Positions 50,080 through 62,299 of a stretch of 64,000 bases of DNA are shown one piece after another; positions within the stretch are counted from its first letter, which is position 1; the number at the start of each line of letters is the position of its first letter. The notes beneath the pieces were generated by a model. That model was not told the origin of the DNA. It did not search any database and saw only the letters and a list, made by a program, of their open reading frames with translations. Source of the DNA: Phragmites australis (taxonomy: Eukaryota; Streptophyta; Magnoliopsida; Poales; Poaceae); assembly GCF_958298935.1 (NCBI RefSeq), contig NC_084927.1:35468501-35532500 (forward strand), written 5' to 3'. Made by a program: the position numbers and the translations under genes.

Positions 50080-51618
50080 TTTTAATGCAAACATCGGATA
50101 TTTTTGTGTTCATTGGAAGTTTTGACGTGGGCAGTATATATTTTGGATCAAATTGAAAATAAATGCACCGGAAGGTTTGGTGGTTGTGGTGGCTACACCA
50201 ATAGATATTATCGGAGCATTTTTTTTTAATACTAAAACAGAAATAAAAGCAGTCTGGAGATGGACATTGAGAAATATTTTCTGTAGAGAGAGATTTTAAT
50301 GCCAAGTTTGATTATTTATGTTGGATAGTCCAGTGTTGTAATTGTAAACACCAGAGGATATATCGAACCTTTTGTTACAGAGAAATTGCAAGAGGGTGAT
50401 TCGGTGGATTAGCACATACCAAATTATCCGGTGATGAACATAAGATCATCAGAAATTTATACCAGACCTTTTTTTATAGAGAGAAAAAAAATCTGGAATA
50501 GATAGTGTTACACTCACCGGATGTTCTGTTGTTCAAGAGCAGAACACACCAGAACATTCGACGTTCACGTTTTCTGTAGGATGTGCTCTGAGTTGAAGTT
50601 TTTAATTTTATACTAACCTAGAGATGTTTTGGAGTATGAAGAAATGTATTTGTTTGTTTTAAGGTGTGCAGGTGACGGATACAACTTGACGGTCGACGGC
50701 GAATGATCGGAGCCAAGTGGGTGCTTGGTATCGAACGATCTAAGAGGGTCGGGAGAAGTCAAGATTGATCCTAATTGTACACATGAAGGTTAAGCAAAAT
50801 ATGAAACGAAGAATAAGGATGATATGTTGACAAAGTCTAGCAAAGGGAATAACGGTGCAAGTGACAAGACGGTTCGAGAGATCAGGAGCAGGAGAGATTT
50901 GCCAACGGTCAAGTTCGCAAGATGGAAGACACGCGTCGTCGTCGGAGCGCTTACTTCATGAGGAAACAAGTGACGACTAATCATGCTTTGAGAAGCGTGT
51001 TAGAGTTTCACGATTTGGCCTTAAAACCATAAGAGGACTAGAGGAATACATGGCACCATCGTGAAACTTACGTCGAGGCAAAACTAAGTTGTAAAGCAGT
51101 CACGACCGTCTAATAAATGAAGAAGAAAATGAACTAGAATATCTTCGATGGTAGGTAGGAGTGCACTACAAAAGAGGAGTATTTTAAAAAAAAAGTTATA
51201 AAACTTGATGATCAAATTTTCTAGGCATATAAATAGAGGGGTAGGATTATGAGAAATGATGAACCAGTCACTTGAGACTATTGTGTTACTTATTTGAGAG
51301 CTTAGTGTTAGCGTTCTAAACTTTATGTTGGGATGAGTTATGGATTGGTTTACTATGTAACCTAGTGTTCCATTCCAACCATAAGATTCACTTTTGATTA
51401 GATCTTCAAGTTTAGTTTTTGAATTTTTTTAAGTTTGTTTTCTGTTCTAGACGGATCTTTCAGGTTGAGCTCTGTATTTCTGCTGTGTTTTTATATTTTA
51501 TATTGTATTTTATTTTTAAGATGTGTTAAGTAATAAAATAAAAGAATATTATCTATTTCAAAAATAAATTGTTGAAACGTTTATTCAACCTCCTCTAATC
51601 ATTATTTTCGGTCCTACA
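50080..51618 (+). mobile_element. CCGGAT-palindrome LTR-like repeat, copy D
   Basis: A palindrome field (50,310-50,560), the conserved GTGACGGATACAACTTGACGGTCGACGG block at 50,673, TATAAATAGAGGGG at 51,228 and the end GGTCCTACA at 51,610-51,618 match the order of copies B and F. The 5' boundary is uncertain. There is no coding sequence. Confidence 0.62.
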
Positions 51619-52114
51619 GGTTGTGCTGTTGATCTATTGATGTTTTCCAGGTGGATGCGTACTATTCGCAGTGGTCTTTTTGTTGAGGTCGTGCATGGCC
51701 TTCTCTGTTCATGTGAAGATTGCAGTATGACTGCACCCTTTCATCCGTGGATAACATGGTCTAAACCAAGTGGTTCTGCAAAAGTGAATCTTAAGGTTGC
51801 GTGTAATCCTGTGAACAAGAATGGCGGTCTTGTAAATGGTCAACGCGAGGGTCTCTACTCTGAAATTGCAGTGCGCAAAAAAAATTTACTGAGGCAGCAG
51901 AGCAGGCTCACCCGTGTTCATGGATCTCCACTTTTCAGTTCAGCAAGGCAGAGTGTCACAGGTAACGTAGAGCTTGAGCACCGTGCAAAAAGTTAGTCGT
52001 TACTGTGACAATTTTACATCTCTCGATTTACATAGTGAAATTGAACACACATGCAAATCTATGACACGTCTCTCTGCTCAGATTGGTGCCAAAACTGCAG
52101 AAAAAACACACAGC
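51619..52114. other. Spacer with one unidentified open frame
   Basis: A plus-strand frame at 51,637-51,996 is open (contains EVVHGLLCSCEDCSMTAPFHPW) but matches no family I know, and no upstream exon was found. It may be an exon fragment. Confidence 0.3.
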
Positions 52115-52384
52115 CTAATTGGGTCCCCAGCACACGAGGTGCGTCACGTTCTCGGCCTTCTCCGCCGCCCTCATCCTCCTCGACTTCTCCACCGCGATCG
52201 CCTTCTCCGCGGACACACCGGTCAGACCACCCCCGCCGCCAGAGACCTGCCCGCCCTGCGAACGCTGAGCCGCTCCTGCCGTCGACGGCTTCACGGCGCC
52301 AGGCATCGGCATAGCCGCCGGCTGCCTGACCCTCATGGCCTGCGCCGCTCGTAACAACATCCTACTCGCGTACCTCAGGCTCAT
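52115..52384 (-). CDS. Wound-induced polypeptide family protein (DUF3774-like), 89 aa
   Basis: A single minus-strand exon with Met at 52,384 (MSLRYASRMLLRAAQA), the same N-terminus as the 49,478 gene. A Gly/Pro-rich middle follows, and the C-terminus VTHLVCWGPN is a variant of the family ending (T)[20 protein letters not shown] box lies about 65-80 bp upstream on the minus strand. It is probably a diverged sister of the 49,478 gene in inverted orientation. Confidence 0.82.
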   Translation of the reverse strand: MSLRYASRMLLRAAQAMRVRQPAAMPMPGAVKPSTAGAAQRSQGGQVSGGGGGLTGVSAEKAIAVEKSRRMRAAEKAENVTHLVCWGPN

Positions 52385-52450
52385 CGATGCTTACCGCTGA
52401 AACTCGCTGCTACTCCGAACTGTGCGTGATGGAAGACGGCAGGCTGGTGG

Positions 52451-52462
52451 TTATATATATAT
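52451..52462 (-). promoter_or_regulatory. TATA box of the second WIP gene
   Basis: ATATATATATAA on the minus strand, about 67-78 bp above the ATG at 52,384. Confidence 0.55.
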
Positions 52463-54191
52463 GCAAGGAGAACATGGTGCTCTTGGGCTCCAAAACCGTC
52501 AGATCGCTGAGCGGCTCTGCACGCAGTTTCAGTCCACATCTTTTTGCTCCGGTGTGCGCAAATACGTGGGACGATTTGCAGACGGTTCGTGACCGTGACC
52601 ATCGGACAACAACTCCTGTAACCGGCCGGACTCTGAGTGACTAGTGGCCTGTGCAATTTGCCGGCATGAGAACAAAATGAATTGGTGCTTGGTGCATGCA
52701 TACAACTTGTGGGAGGAATCTCGTAGGGGAGAAGGATCGGGACATCTCAGGGTTATCGTATTGGACGTGCTAGAGTCAGTGTGACGGCACTGATGTATGC
52801 TAGGTTTGCTTCTTTCTGCCGCGGTGCCGCTTGCAGTTTTCAGCACACAGGTCAGAAATGTGGTGGGTGCATGGTGGTAGATAGGGACTTTTCAGGTTAT
52901 CTTGTCAAATTTGCATCCAATGAGTGAACTGGATTTGACCAGGGATGGATTAGAACAAGGTGGTGCACAGTGCTGTCAGTGAACAGCAGAAGACCGCATA
53001 CTGCTGTTGCTGCTGAAGACAGCAAACTGCTGCTGCTGCGCTTTCACCGGATGCAACCAAAGAGAGAAATTCCTAATCAAAACTTGAAAACATTTATTAA
53101 AAAACATATGAAGCTTTCAAATTGGGACTTATAACTTTCAAAATCGTGAATCAAACTATCGATTTGGATTTGGATTTGGAAATTTCAAATTTTCTGTTAG
53201 ATAAATTGTAATTTGGGCTTCTAACTATAAAAAAATCACCATTAATAACTCAAAATTTCATATTGTCAAATTTTAGAAACGGACTCGACGTTTTAAAAAA
53301 CCGGGGATTTTAATTTAAAAAGGTATATTGAGGAGTTCTTGTTGAGATTTTTTTTTAGCTTTGAACTAGGGCTTTTTACTTGGTTTCCCATTTTGCTGAC
53401 GGCGGTTTTTGACATTATTGCCGCTCACGATTGTTGAGATATCATCACCACTTAGACCAGCAACTCCTCCCACTCAGGATCGATCCTAGCCTCCTAATTG
53501 GAAGGTGGTGGTGGTGGAGCATCGGCAAGTAAGAGCTAAGAGGTTTAGGGAAGAGGAAGGCGAGTAGATAAGAGAGACAGTCAAGAGGTTAAGTGAGGAG
53601 AGTAGGAACAGAAACGAGACTAGAAATGAGTAGAAATGGTAGTGGAAGGGAACTAGTGGTGCAAGAGGGAGGTGAAAATGAGAGCGTGGGTCGGTTGGGG
53701 GACAATGAGAGATTGCCGGGTCTGAGTGGTGATGATACCTCAACGAATGCAACCGGGTATCATCCCCTGAAGATTCATCACCGGGTCACTCGCTAGTTCA
53801 AGAAAGCGCATGGCCACGAATTGGGAATTTCGTGTTTTTCTGCACCACATTGTCAATTAGAACGGATCGTCATAAGGCTATGCATGTACATAACACTAAC
53901 ATGAGCTTGGAGTAAATACTTGAACAGGTTAGCTAGTTTAAGGTGACACATTGATTTGTAGGGCTCATCAAGGTCAAGTTATTTTTACCTATGCTAGAAA
54001 ATATTTTTACTAAGATGGTTAAACTATTTTTATATACAAAAGCTCCTGCACATGGAGTGGTCAACTTTCTGGCGTACACATGCTCATCCATACATACTGG
54101 ATGATTCATCCGCCCACACAAACTGTGAAACTGGTCGTACAAAAAACAAGCGATTAAAGTTTAACACCTAATCTATCTGATCATCGGCTAG
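52463..54191. other. Intergenic region, no gene seen
   Basis: It contains a short CTG/CAG-rich patch (about 53,000-53,040) and AT-rich DNA. A plus-strand open frame at 53,593-53,796 has no recognisable domain. Confidence 0.45.
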
Positions 54192-54491
54192 CTAGTTGTT
54201 GGGTCCCCAGTTGCTGAGGTACATGACTGTCCAGAGCTCCTCCTCCTGCTGCTTCGCCTTCCTCCTCGCCACCGCCGCGGCGCCACCGGAGGAAGGCAGC
54301 GCGTGCGCGTTGCTCCTACCGCAGCTGGAGCCGTTCCCGGCCGCTGCCGCGCCTCTCGCGCGGTGCTGGGCCGACCGGAACGCGTAGTTCCAGCGGCACA
54401 GGCCGCCCTGGTCCTTGAGCGCCTCCACCGTGCCCACGCTCATCGCCGCCGCCCACGACAACGCCTTCGCCTTCCCGCTGCCGCTCGCCAT
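54192..54491 (-). CDS. Wound-induced polypeptide family protein (DUF3774), 99 aa
   Basis: A single minus-strand exon. Met 54,491 (MASGSGKAKALSWAAAMSVG) is chosen because the conserved family block [19 protein letters not shown] starts soon after, and a TATA box lies about 95 bp upstream. The frame extends further upstream to 54,629, but that part would lie at or above the transcription start. The middle is Ala/Ser/Gly-rich and the C-terminus is the family signature TVMYLSNWGPNN. This is the canonical DUF3774 layout, shared with the 61,328-61,576 gene. Confidence 0.93.
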   Translation of the reverse strand: MASGSGKAKALSWAAAMSVGTVEALKDQGGLCRWNYAFRSAQHRARGAAAAGNGSSCGRSNAHALPSSGGAAAVARRKAKQQEEELWTVMYLSNWGPNN

Positions 54492-54583
54492 ATATATCCA
54501 CTTGTATCGATGACTGGATGTGCTCCACTGCTTGGTTTGGTCGTGTGTTCGCGGCTGGGAAACGTTGCTGAGCGGCCAGTTGC

Positions 54584-54590
54584 TTTTATA
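54584..54590 (-). promoter_or_regulatory. TATA box of the third WIP gene
   Basis: TATAAAA on the minus strand, 93-99 bp upstream of Met 54,491. Confidence 0.65.
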
Positions 54591-54599
54591 CGGTGAGGG

Positions 54600-55064
54600 G
54601 TCGGGCCGCGGCCAGTCGCTGCCGAGCACATACGCGCGCGTGGTTTGGGCTCGCGCGCGGGTGGAAATCAGTGGGGAGCTCCCGAAAACCGGGTGCAGAT
54701 TGCGCGGCTGAAGCCGCGCGCGGACGCCGAAGTTTAACCGGTTGCTGGAAATTGCAGCGTTCTGCTTATGTTGTCACCTGTCAGTGTGCTACTTGCCGTG
54801 AGTTTTGGCTTGCCTTTTTTTCAGCCGTGTCAGACCCAGGCACCGAGGCCGTTTCGAGCAAATGATCAAATGACGCCTGGCCGATCTGTAATTTTGCCCA
54901 ATACATTAGCTCCAATTCTCAGCATGGACAGAACTCAAAATAACGACCAGATAAAGGTAAATAGATGTTTTACTAAATTTTTGAATGTTTTTTTCTTAAC
55001 CTTTTACGTAGCACGCCTTAAAACAATATACGAAAGCATACATTCAAGAAACACATTGTATCAA
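54600..55064. other. GC-rich WIP promoter flank grading into AT-rich DNA
   Basis: No coding sequence supported. The frames open here have no recognisable domain. Confidence 0.45.
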
Positions 55065-56715
55065 AAAATCATCTGAGAAGCTGACTCTTATAGATGGAAT
55101 TGAATACTATGTTCAATTGAAACCAATCTATACATAATCACATACAAAAGCTTACAATTTGAGAAACAAACACTTAAATCCAAGAAGATAGTCATCGGGT
55201 GAAGAAACTCTTCAAATTGATGATTTAAAGATAAGTGAATTCAAAATCAATTCTAAATATGAATCTTATACCTTAAAAAAATCACTTCAATATGGTGAAA
55301 AATTGCTCTCTAACCAAAATGAAAATTGCAATGAAAATAAGGGAGTCATAGAGAGAAACTATAAGGAGATGAACATAAACATAAAAGGTAACATGATCTT
55401 CATTGCTTGCAAAAGACATCTATATCTTTGACAGATTACAAAGTATTTTGCAATAAAAAAGCCCTCACCTAATATATAGGCTAAGCAATCCTCCTTTTCT
55501 CTCCTAAAACTCTATCACATAACTCTCAAATGACTGATTAGAATGGCTCAACCAATCCTCCCCTCTATTTATAGCCTAGGTTTTTTAACCCCTAAGTTTA
55601 CTAAATTGTTCACAAAATGCTCATCTTTTCCAATACAATCCTACCTATCACATAGGGTATTTTCATCAATCTTTTTCCTCGTCCATCGGACGGTCGTGAC
55701 GCCTTCATGACTAACTTCGTCTCGACGCAAGCTTCACGATGATACTACGTGCACTCTATCCTTCCACGATTTTAAGGTCAAATCGCGAAACCGCCTTGCA
55801 CGCTTCTCAAAGCGTGACTCATCGCCACTTGCTTACACCTTAAGCAAGCGATCTGATGTCGATGTGTATACTCCATCTTGCGATCTTGACCGTAGTCAAG
55901 TCTCTTATGCTCTCGATCACTCGGGTCGTCTTGTCACCTACACTAGCATCCCTTTCGCATGACTTTGTCAAGCACCCCACTTAGCCCCGATCATCCCACC
56001 ATCGACTACCAAATTGCATCTATCATCTACACATCATAAGATAAGCACAAACGTATCTCTAACTCCATCATAGATCAGTCAAAATCAAATTTTCTATTGA
56101 AGAACACATCACAGAAAAATCATGAACGTCGGATGATCCGACATGTATTGCCCTCTGATCATCGAACCATCCGACGCTTGTAATTCTGACTCCACTTAAA
56201 ACTACTGAAAAATCCTTCAGCGAAGCATCTGGCGTACACTTTTCCATCGTCGGACCATCCGGTGAGTGCAACTCACCAAACAAGTCATTTTGTAACATCT
56301 CTAGAACAAATACTCTAATGAAGCATCCGTCATATACATCCTCACCAGATAAGCCATTTACAACCTCTTTGAAAAATTAGTCTGGCTTGTACTGTTGACT
56401 GTCGCCAGATCATCCAGTGTTACAATGAATTTTCTCTTCTGAGTCAAAATCCTTCGGCGTGAAATCTTCCTGAGTGTCGGACCATCCGGCGTGTATAAAT
56501 TTTCCAGCGCTAGATCATCCGGCAAGTGTAAATTTTCCTGGCTCCGAGACAATAACACCAATTCTATTTTGCTCTGTAACTTTGGTTAGTCATGATCTTA
56601 ATACAATACATAAACATCTTCATACAATTCTAAATCCACAATTTTATAAATCACTCATCACATATAAATTAAGGCACATATCAACTTAGTTTCTCCGTAT
56701 TCCTAATCTTTATAA
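55065..56715 (-). mobile_element. CCGGAT-palindrome LTR-like repeat, copy E
   Basis: Reversed. The tail (ATAGATGGAATTGAATACTATGTTCAATT...) matches the 8263-8340 region, the TATA-like CTATTTATAGCC is at about 55,563, the GGTCGACGG block lies near 56,000 and the palindromes are at 56,120-56,560. The head (GGAGAAACTAAGTTGATATG on the minus strand) is at about 56,675-56,695. Confidence 0.65.
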
Positions 56716-57124
56716 ATTACCGGGAAAATCTTAGGCCCAAACTAGCAATTTTCCCCATCCAAGCAATTTCCCCTATGAAGAAATTGTTAAAATTCCTCTC
56801 TTTTTTAGATTAAGGGAGTTTATTTCATTAAGTAAATGAAAGTGTCCTGATCTCTACTCCAACGATGTATACAACCGCTCATTATTACAAATGTGAATGC
56901 TCAGGCAAAGGCTCCGCCCGCCCATGAGCCAATTGACCAAAACACAGAAAGAGAAATAAACCAACATACATGTTCACCTCAAATATTCAATCTATTACTA
57001 AACCGTCACTCAAACTTGGCAAAGATGTCCATCGCAGTGGTCCCCAAACGACGACTTGCCTCTCTCATTCGGTCCCGATGTTCCTTTTTCTGGAGAAGCG
57101 TCCAGAGCCGTATCCAGTACGTAC
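56716..57124. other. Spacer between two oppositely oriented repeat copies
   Basis: 409 bp without recognised coding sequence. It separates copies E (minus) and F (plus), forming the loop of a large inverted repeat. Confidence 0.55.
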
Positions 57125-58584
57125 TTGAGAAATTAAGTTAAAATGTATCTTGGTTTACTTGTGATGAGTGATTGATATTGGTATTTATTTGGCTTGATGA
57201 TCTTCAGTTTTGCATGAGCTTTGATGTGATTTGAATTGATTTGGGATTTCTTTTGAGCATATTGATTATGGACTGACTATAATTGAAGTTGAAGATATGT
57301 GTTACTTGTCTCATGGTGTGTAGGTGATGGATGCAACTTAGCGGTCGACGATATGATGATTGAGGTCAAACAGAGTGCTTAGTGCTAGACGATTAAGGAG
57401 GCCGGGCGAAGTCAAGGGTGATTCTAGCTGAACATATGGAGGTCAAGCAAAGCATGGAAGGGGGATGGAGATGGCGTGTTGATATAGTCAAGCGAAGGGA
57501 GTGCCAGTGCAAGTGACAAGACGGCCCGAGGGATTAGGAGTGGGAAAGACTTACCGGCGGTCAGAATCACATGAAGGAGTACACGAGTCAACATCGAAGC
57601 GTTTGCTTAAGGTGTAAGTAAGGTTGCGAGTCACGCTTTGAGAATCGTGTAGGTGTTTTCATGGTTTGACCTCAAAACCGTGGGAGGACTGGAGGAGTAC
57701 GTAACATCATCGCAAAGCTTGTATCGAGGCAAAGCTAAGTCGTGAAGGCACCACAACCGTCCAATGAATTGAGAAGAAAATGGATCAAAATATCCTCGAT
57801 GGTAGGTAGGAGTGTATTACAAGGTAGTGGTATTTTGGAAAAAAGCTAGAAAACTTAAGGGTCAAATTTTCTAGACCAATAAATAGAGGCGTAGGGTTAT
57901 GAGAGAGTTTGAAACACCCACTTCACCCCTTTGTGCCATCCATTTGAGAACTTAGAGCTAGAGTTTTAGATGAGAGGATAATGAGTACTTAGCCTATCTA
58001 ATACGTGAGAGTTTTGAGAGATAAATATTTGTAATTCGTCTAAAAGAGGGCTGACCTCTTTGAGTAATAAAGTTTATGTTTTTACACATATTTGCATTCT
58101 CCTCCTTCTAGTTTCCCTCTTTTGGTTCTTTTGCAAGTTTGCAAGTTTTTCGGTTTTCGGTTTTGATTTTCGTTTTGGTTTTGTGGCTGAAATTTTAGCA
58201 CCTTGTGAGGTCATTCTTCTTATTGCTAGAGGTATAAAATTAGCATACACACGCTTATGTGATGGAGTCTTGAATTCCCTTGGCTCTAGACAATTAACTT
58301 GAAGAGTTTTGTTGTTCGGTGTTCATCTTTTCTTGTTTCTTTGCAAGTTGTGATCTTTCGAGTGCTAAAACACATGGATTGATCTTAAATGGATCTATAG
58401 GTTTATATATCATCCGTGGATTCGTGTTATCTTGATTTTCTCTTGTTAAAACTTCTCTTTATTTTTACTTCCGCTTGAGTTTTGAGGTACGTTGAGTGAT
58501 CCAAATAGGAGAAGGACATCGATTTCGTAAGAAATTTATTGAGACGCATATTCACCCCTTCTAGTCGCCAATCTTGTTCCTACA
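57125..58584 (+). mobile_element. CCGGAT-palindrome LTR-like repeat, copy F (palindrome field lost)
   Basis: It starts TGAGAAATTAAGTTAAAATG and ends GTTCCTACA at 58,576-58,584. The conserved GGTGATGGATGCAACTTAGCGGTCGACG block is at 57,325 and CAATAAATAGAGGCG at 57,878. Unlike the other copies it has almost no CCGGAT palindromes between head and middle. The last 180 bp include ATTCACCCCTTCTAGTCGCC, a wording common at LTR ends of grass copia elements; that link is inference. Confidence 0.68.
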
Positions 58585-58599
58585 ATGCTCTTGAAAATG

Positions 58600-59409
58600 A
58601 CATGCATGAAAGTTTATTTTGGTACCTTGTCAAACACCAATTCATTTCGGCTGAACCATATAGACCAGCAAAGGGCAGCAGCTCCAACTAAAATTTGTTT
58701 CTTTTGCCCTTTTTCTGTTCCCCCAAGCCAAGAACCAAACATGTTAATGACGTTATTTGGAGGTTGTAGACCAAAAGAAACTTGAATTATTCTCCATAAA
58801 AATTTGGAAAAAAAATAAACAACCAAAGAAGAGGTGTTGTATCGTCTCATCGTAATTAAAAAACAACATCTTTCATTTACATGGCAATTTCTCTTGATTA
58901 AATCATCTTTTATAAGAATAACCTCACTAAGAAAAAACCATAGGAAGATTTTAATCTTTAAAGGAAGGCGCAAGCTCCATACCAAGATGTTGTTCGAGTA
59001 ATGTCATCATTAGTATGGCCTTGTACATTGTTTGAACCAAAAATTGTCCACTCTCGTGTAGAGACCAACTGAAGCTATACAGTTCATGGTTTAACTCAAT
59101 ATTTCCAATCCTAGCTATCATACAATTCCACACTTCCAATCTATTACCCACTAAGTATCGGCGAAAAGAAACATTAATCGGTTCATAGCTTAGGTCATCA
59201 GCCGCGATAGCATTTTTTCTGGTGATAATATTATATAAGATGGGAAACTGCTCACTCAAAGTGGTAGAACCTAACCATTTATCCTCCCAAAAATGGATCT
59301 GTGTTCTATTATGTAATGCAAACTTTCCATAGGAAAGGAACTTGTCTTTGACATTCATCAATCCAGTCCAAAATTGTGACTCACAGCTGCTTGCTTTGAC
59401 CTCAAGCAA
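58600..59409 (-). mobile_element. LINE reverse-transcriptase C-terminal / zf-RVT fragment
   Basis: Two minus-strand frames give a typical plant LINE tail in order: TGLMNVKDKFLSYGKF and IHFWEDKWLG; SFRRYLVGNRLEVW; LVQTMYK; then LPLKIKIFLWFF, LIKDDLIKRNCHVNERCCF, NNVINMFGSWLGG and ALCWSIWFSRNELVF. One frameshift (about 58,980) separates them. It is a 5'-truncated, inactive copy wedged between inverted repeat copies F and G. Confidence 0.85.
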
Positions 59410-60425
59410 GTCTTTTGATGTTGATGTGTGTCCTCTGTCTTGCGATCTTGATCACTGATAAGTCTCTTTTGCTCCCGATCCATCGGATCACCTTGTCGCT
59501 TGCACCGGCATCCCCTTCACTTGACTTTGTTAACACGCCGCCTTCATCAACATTCATTTGACTTTGTTAACACGCCTTGCTTGACCTTCACGTGTACGGT
59601 TAGGATCATCCTTGACTGCGTCCATCCTCCTTTATCGTTCGGCACCAAGCACCCTGCTTATCTCCGATCATCCGCCGTCGATCGTCAAGTTGCATCAATC
59701 ACCTGCACACCATAAGAGCAGAAAATATGTATCTCCAGAACCATATAACATCATCATATGTTAGTACAAATAAAAATCAAGATGAAAAAGATCGGACGTA
59801 ACAAAAAAGTGAACACCCGATAGTCTGGCGTTCACACTAGTGCAACACCGGACCATCCGGTGAATACAACTCTATTGGAACCCAGTTTGCATTCTTCTCT
59901 GGAAAAATTAGTCCGGTTATCACAAAATCCCAACACCGAACAATCCTGTAACCACCTCAACATTTGCCTCAGAATTAAAAAGCTCCGGTGATACTCTCTG
60001 GTGTTCACACACCCTCACCAGACCATCCGGTGAGTACATCTTAACTAGAACTTAGTTTTTCAACCTTTCTAGAAATCTTTGTCCGATGAAGCCTCCTGTG
60101 ATCACCCATGCATACATCGGACCATCCGGTGAGGCTACCGCACCAGACTTTCACATGTTCACACTTCTCTGGAAAAAATATTCTGATGCTCACTCTCACA
60201 CGCATCAGACCTTTCGGCGAATGAATTTACCTCTGCCTCTACGCTAAAAAACTCTGGTGCTCACATCTACCACACACCGGACTATCCGGTGACGTCAAAA
60301 ACTCTTACACCGGATTGTCCAGTGAGTGCAAACTTCCTGTATTAAGACACCGATATAAACTCCAATTCTTTTCAACTTTGGTTAGATGAAAGCAACAATG
60401 CAGTATATAACCAAGCATATGCTAA
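59402..60425 (-). mobile_element. CCGGAT-palindrome LTR-like repeat, copy G (3' end missing)
   Basis: Reversed. It begins inside the element (TGACCTCAAGCAAGTCTTTTGATG matches about 30,790 and 55,840), carries the GATCGTCAAGTTGCATCAATCACCTGCACACC block at 59,678 and a rich palindrome field (59,810-60,330), and ends with the head at 60,345-60,422. That head is the uninterrupted counterpart of the sequence split by the solo LTR at 4537-6011. Confidence 0.7.
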
Positions 60426-61327
60426 AAAAAAGACATACAAATTGAGTATTAATTAAGTGTCTAATTAGACAAAAGCTAATGCAACAAGTAATTTAAAAAT
60501 GAGAGAGAATGAGCTTATTTCCTATAAAAAAACTAGTTTTTGGCTCTTCTAAATAACTGTGAGACAGCCTTAAGAACCTTAAAAAAACTAACAGCGCACG
60601 TACATATATTAGAAGTTCGTTTCTTAATCGTAATTATTTCTCTCTTCTCTTAGACATTGAAATAAGACATTATGAGATCCCTAGTCAGGAAATATATATT
60701 CGAGATGTGTCAGATTAGAGCTCGTTCGAGGCCAGCCGCGTCCATGGGACTTCTCAATTTCTTGGTGAGCAACTGAATAGATTGTTACCACATACATGGT
60801 CTTGGAGCGGCAGTTTGAAAGAGCCAAGCTACTGGAGACGGCCAAACGGGTAGGGGATAACCAGGAGCCGTAGGACATGATTTCCGTGGTACCAGTCTTC
60901 CAGGGGCACTATACACACCACATCTCCACCATTGCAACGTTTGCCTCTTATTTTTTAAGCCTCAACACTATAAGTATCTGAACGCACGCCATTGAGACGT
61001 TTGTTGATGCAACGTATGCTACAAAAACTCCACTGGAAGATATATGTGCTGTACTGCTGTCCCTCGCAGTTACACGAGTCATCTCGTACGGGAAAATATC
61101 AAATTCAATTTACATATTCTTGTGCCGGTAGGTAGATCCCAAGATATACGGCACGCAGCAATGGTTTAAACCAACTCGCCTCTCTGAAAATTAGCATAAG
61201 CTTTCGTATACTCAATTGAAGTGGCAGAACTTTTCATCATCATCATCATATATTACAATTAGGGGGCAACAGCCATGGTCTCAAGCCAAGCTCGGTTGCT
61301 GCAAGCTGGAACAGAGAGGACCGATGG
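60426..61327. other. Intergenic region, includes probable 3' UTR of the fourth WIP gene
   Basis: No gene seen. 61,219-61,309, including a (CAT)n-like run, is repeated at the right edge of the window (63,917-64,000). Confidence 0.5.
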
Positions 61328-61576
61328 CTAATTGGGTCCCCAGCAGCTGAGGTACATGACCGTCCTCATCCCCTCCTCGGCCTTGCCCGCTCTCCTCCTT
61401 TCCGCCACGGGGGCTAGCTTCTCGGCCTGCGAGAAGCTGGGCAGGTTGGCCTTGGCGGTCCGGTGGATGGACCGCAACGCGTAGTTCCAGCGGCAGAGGC
61501 CGGCCTGGTCCTTGAGGGCCTCCACTGCCCCCACGCTCATCGCCACCATCCACGACGCCTTCGCCGCACCGGCCAT
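61328..61576 (-). CDS. Wound-induced polypeptide family protein (DUF3774), 82 aa
   Basis: A single minus-strand exon. Met 61,576 ([23 protein letters not shown]) is chosen by alignment with the 54,192-54,491 gene, whose MASGSGKAKALSWAAAMSVG start is equivalent; the longer frame to 61,606 adds only a charged leader. The conserved blocks [10 protein letters not shown] and C-terminal [12 protein letters not shown] are intact. The middle is shorter than in the 54-kb paralogue. The 3' flank is duplicated at the end of the window, which points to another family member just outside. Confidence 0.92.
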   Translation of the reverse strand: MAGAAKASWMVAMSVGAVEALKDQAGLCRWNYALRSIHRTAKANLPSFSQAEKLAPVAERRRAGKAEEGMRTVMYLSCWGPN

Positions 61577-62294
61577 CTCCTCTTCTCTTCTCGGTCTCGG
61601 CGCCAAGTACGTCCCTGTAGAGAGTTTGCTTGGTGATCTCTGTAGTTAGAGAGGCTGTGTGTTGTGCTGTGTCTAAGTGGAGGGGCGAGTTGGTTTAATA
61701 TGCTGCAGGGACGAGGGAAACAGGTGGCCGCGGACGTTGGTTTTTCCGGGATACCGGGGGCTCTTCCACTGCTTGTTTACGCGGCACCTCGCTTTCGTCC
61801 CGGCCCAGTGGCGCCCATGATGCCTCGTCTTATTTTATTCGCAGCTAGCGGCTTACCTGCTGCGGTTTGCTCCTGGACCATGAGAAGAAAATTATATATA
61901 ATCTTTCATAGAATTTTTTTATGAGATTCTGTTTTATATTTTTCTTATTTAACGATCGTATGACTGAGAGAGATACTAGAGAAACATAATATGTATAAGA
62001 GGAGGATTTTCTACGAGATTGGTATGACAAGGGCCATTGCAACTGCAGCTACGAACGCCACGCAGCTGTGCTACGAACGCCAATCGACTCGCAGTTCTCG
62101 AGCTGTGCAGCATATGAATTATGATAAGCGCGTGCAGGCCGCGTCCCTCGCATCCGGCATCTGCGGGCTCTCCCACCGCCCAGGCCACTGCTCGGACGTG
62201 CAGCATTCCCCTGCCTTCCAGCTCCAGGTCGGGACTGAGAAATGAAAAAACGCCTGATTCGAGGATCATCACATGAACTAGGTTAGAAGTGTAA
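61577..62294. other. Upstream flank of the fourth WIP gene
   Basis: No coding sequence supported. Only a weak TATA-like CATATTAAAC is visible on the minus strand near 61,690-61,705. Confidence 0.45.
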
Positions 62295-62299
62295 GTTTA

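Noticed and set aside
58060..58302. Hydrophobic 80-aa frame
   Set aside because: It lies inside LTR-like repeat copy F; equivalent frames in sister copies (for example 7930-8163) are not conserved in sequence.
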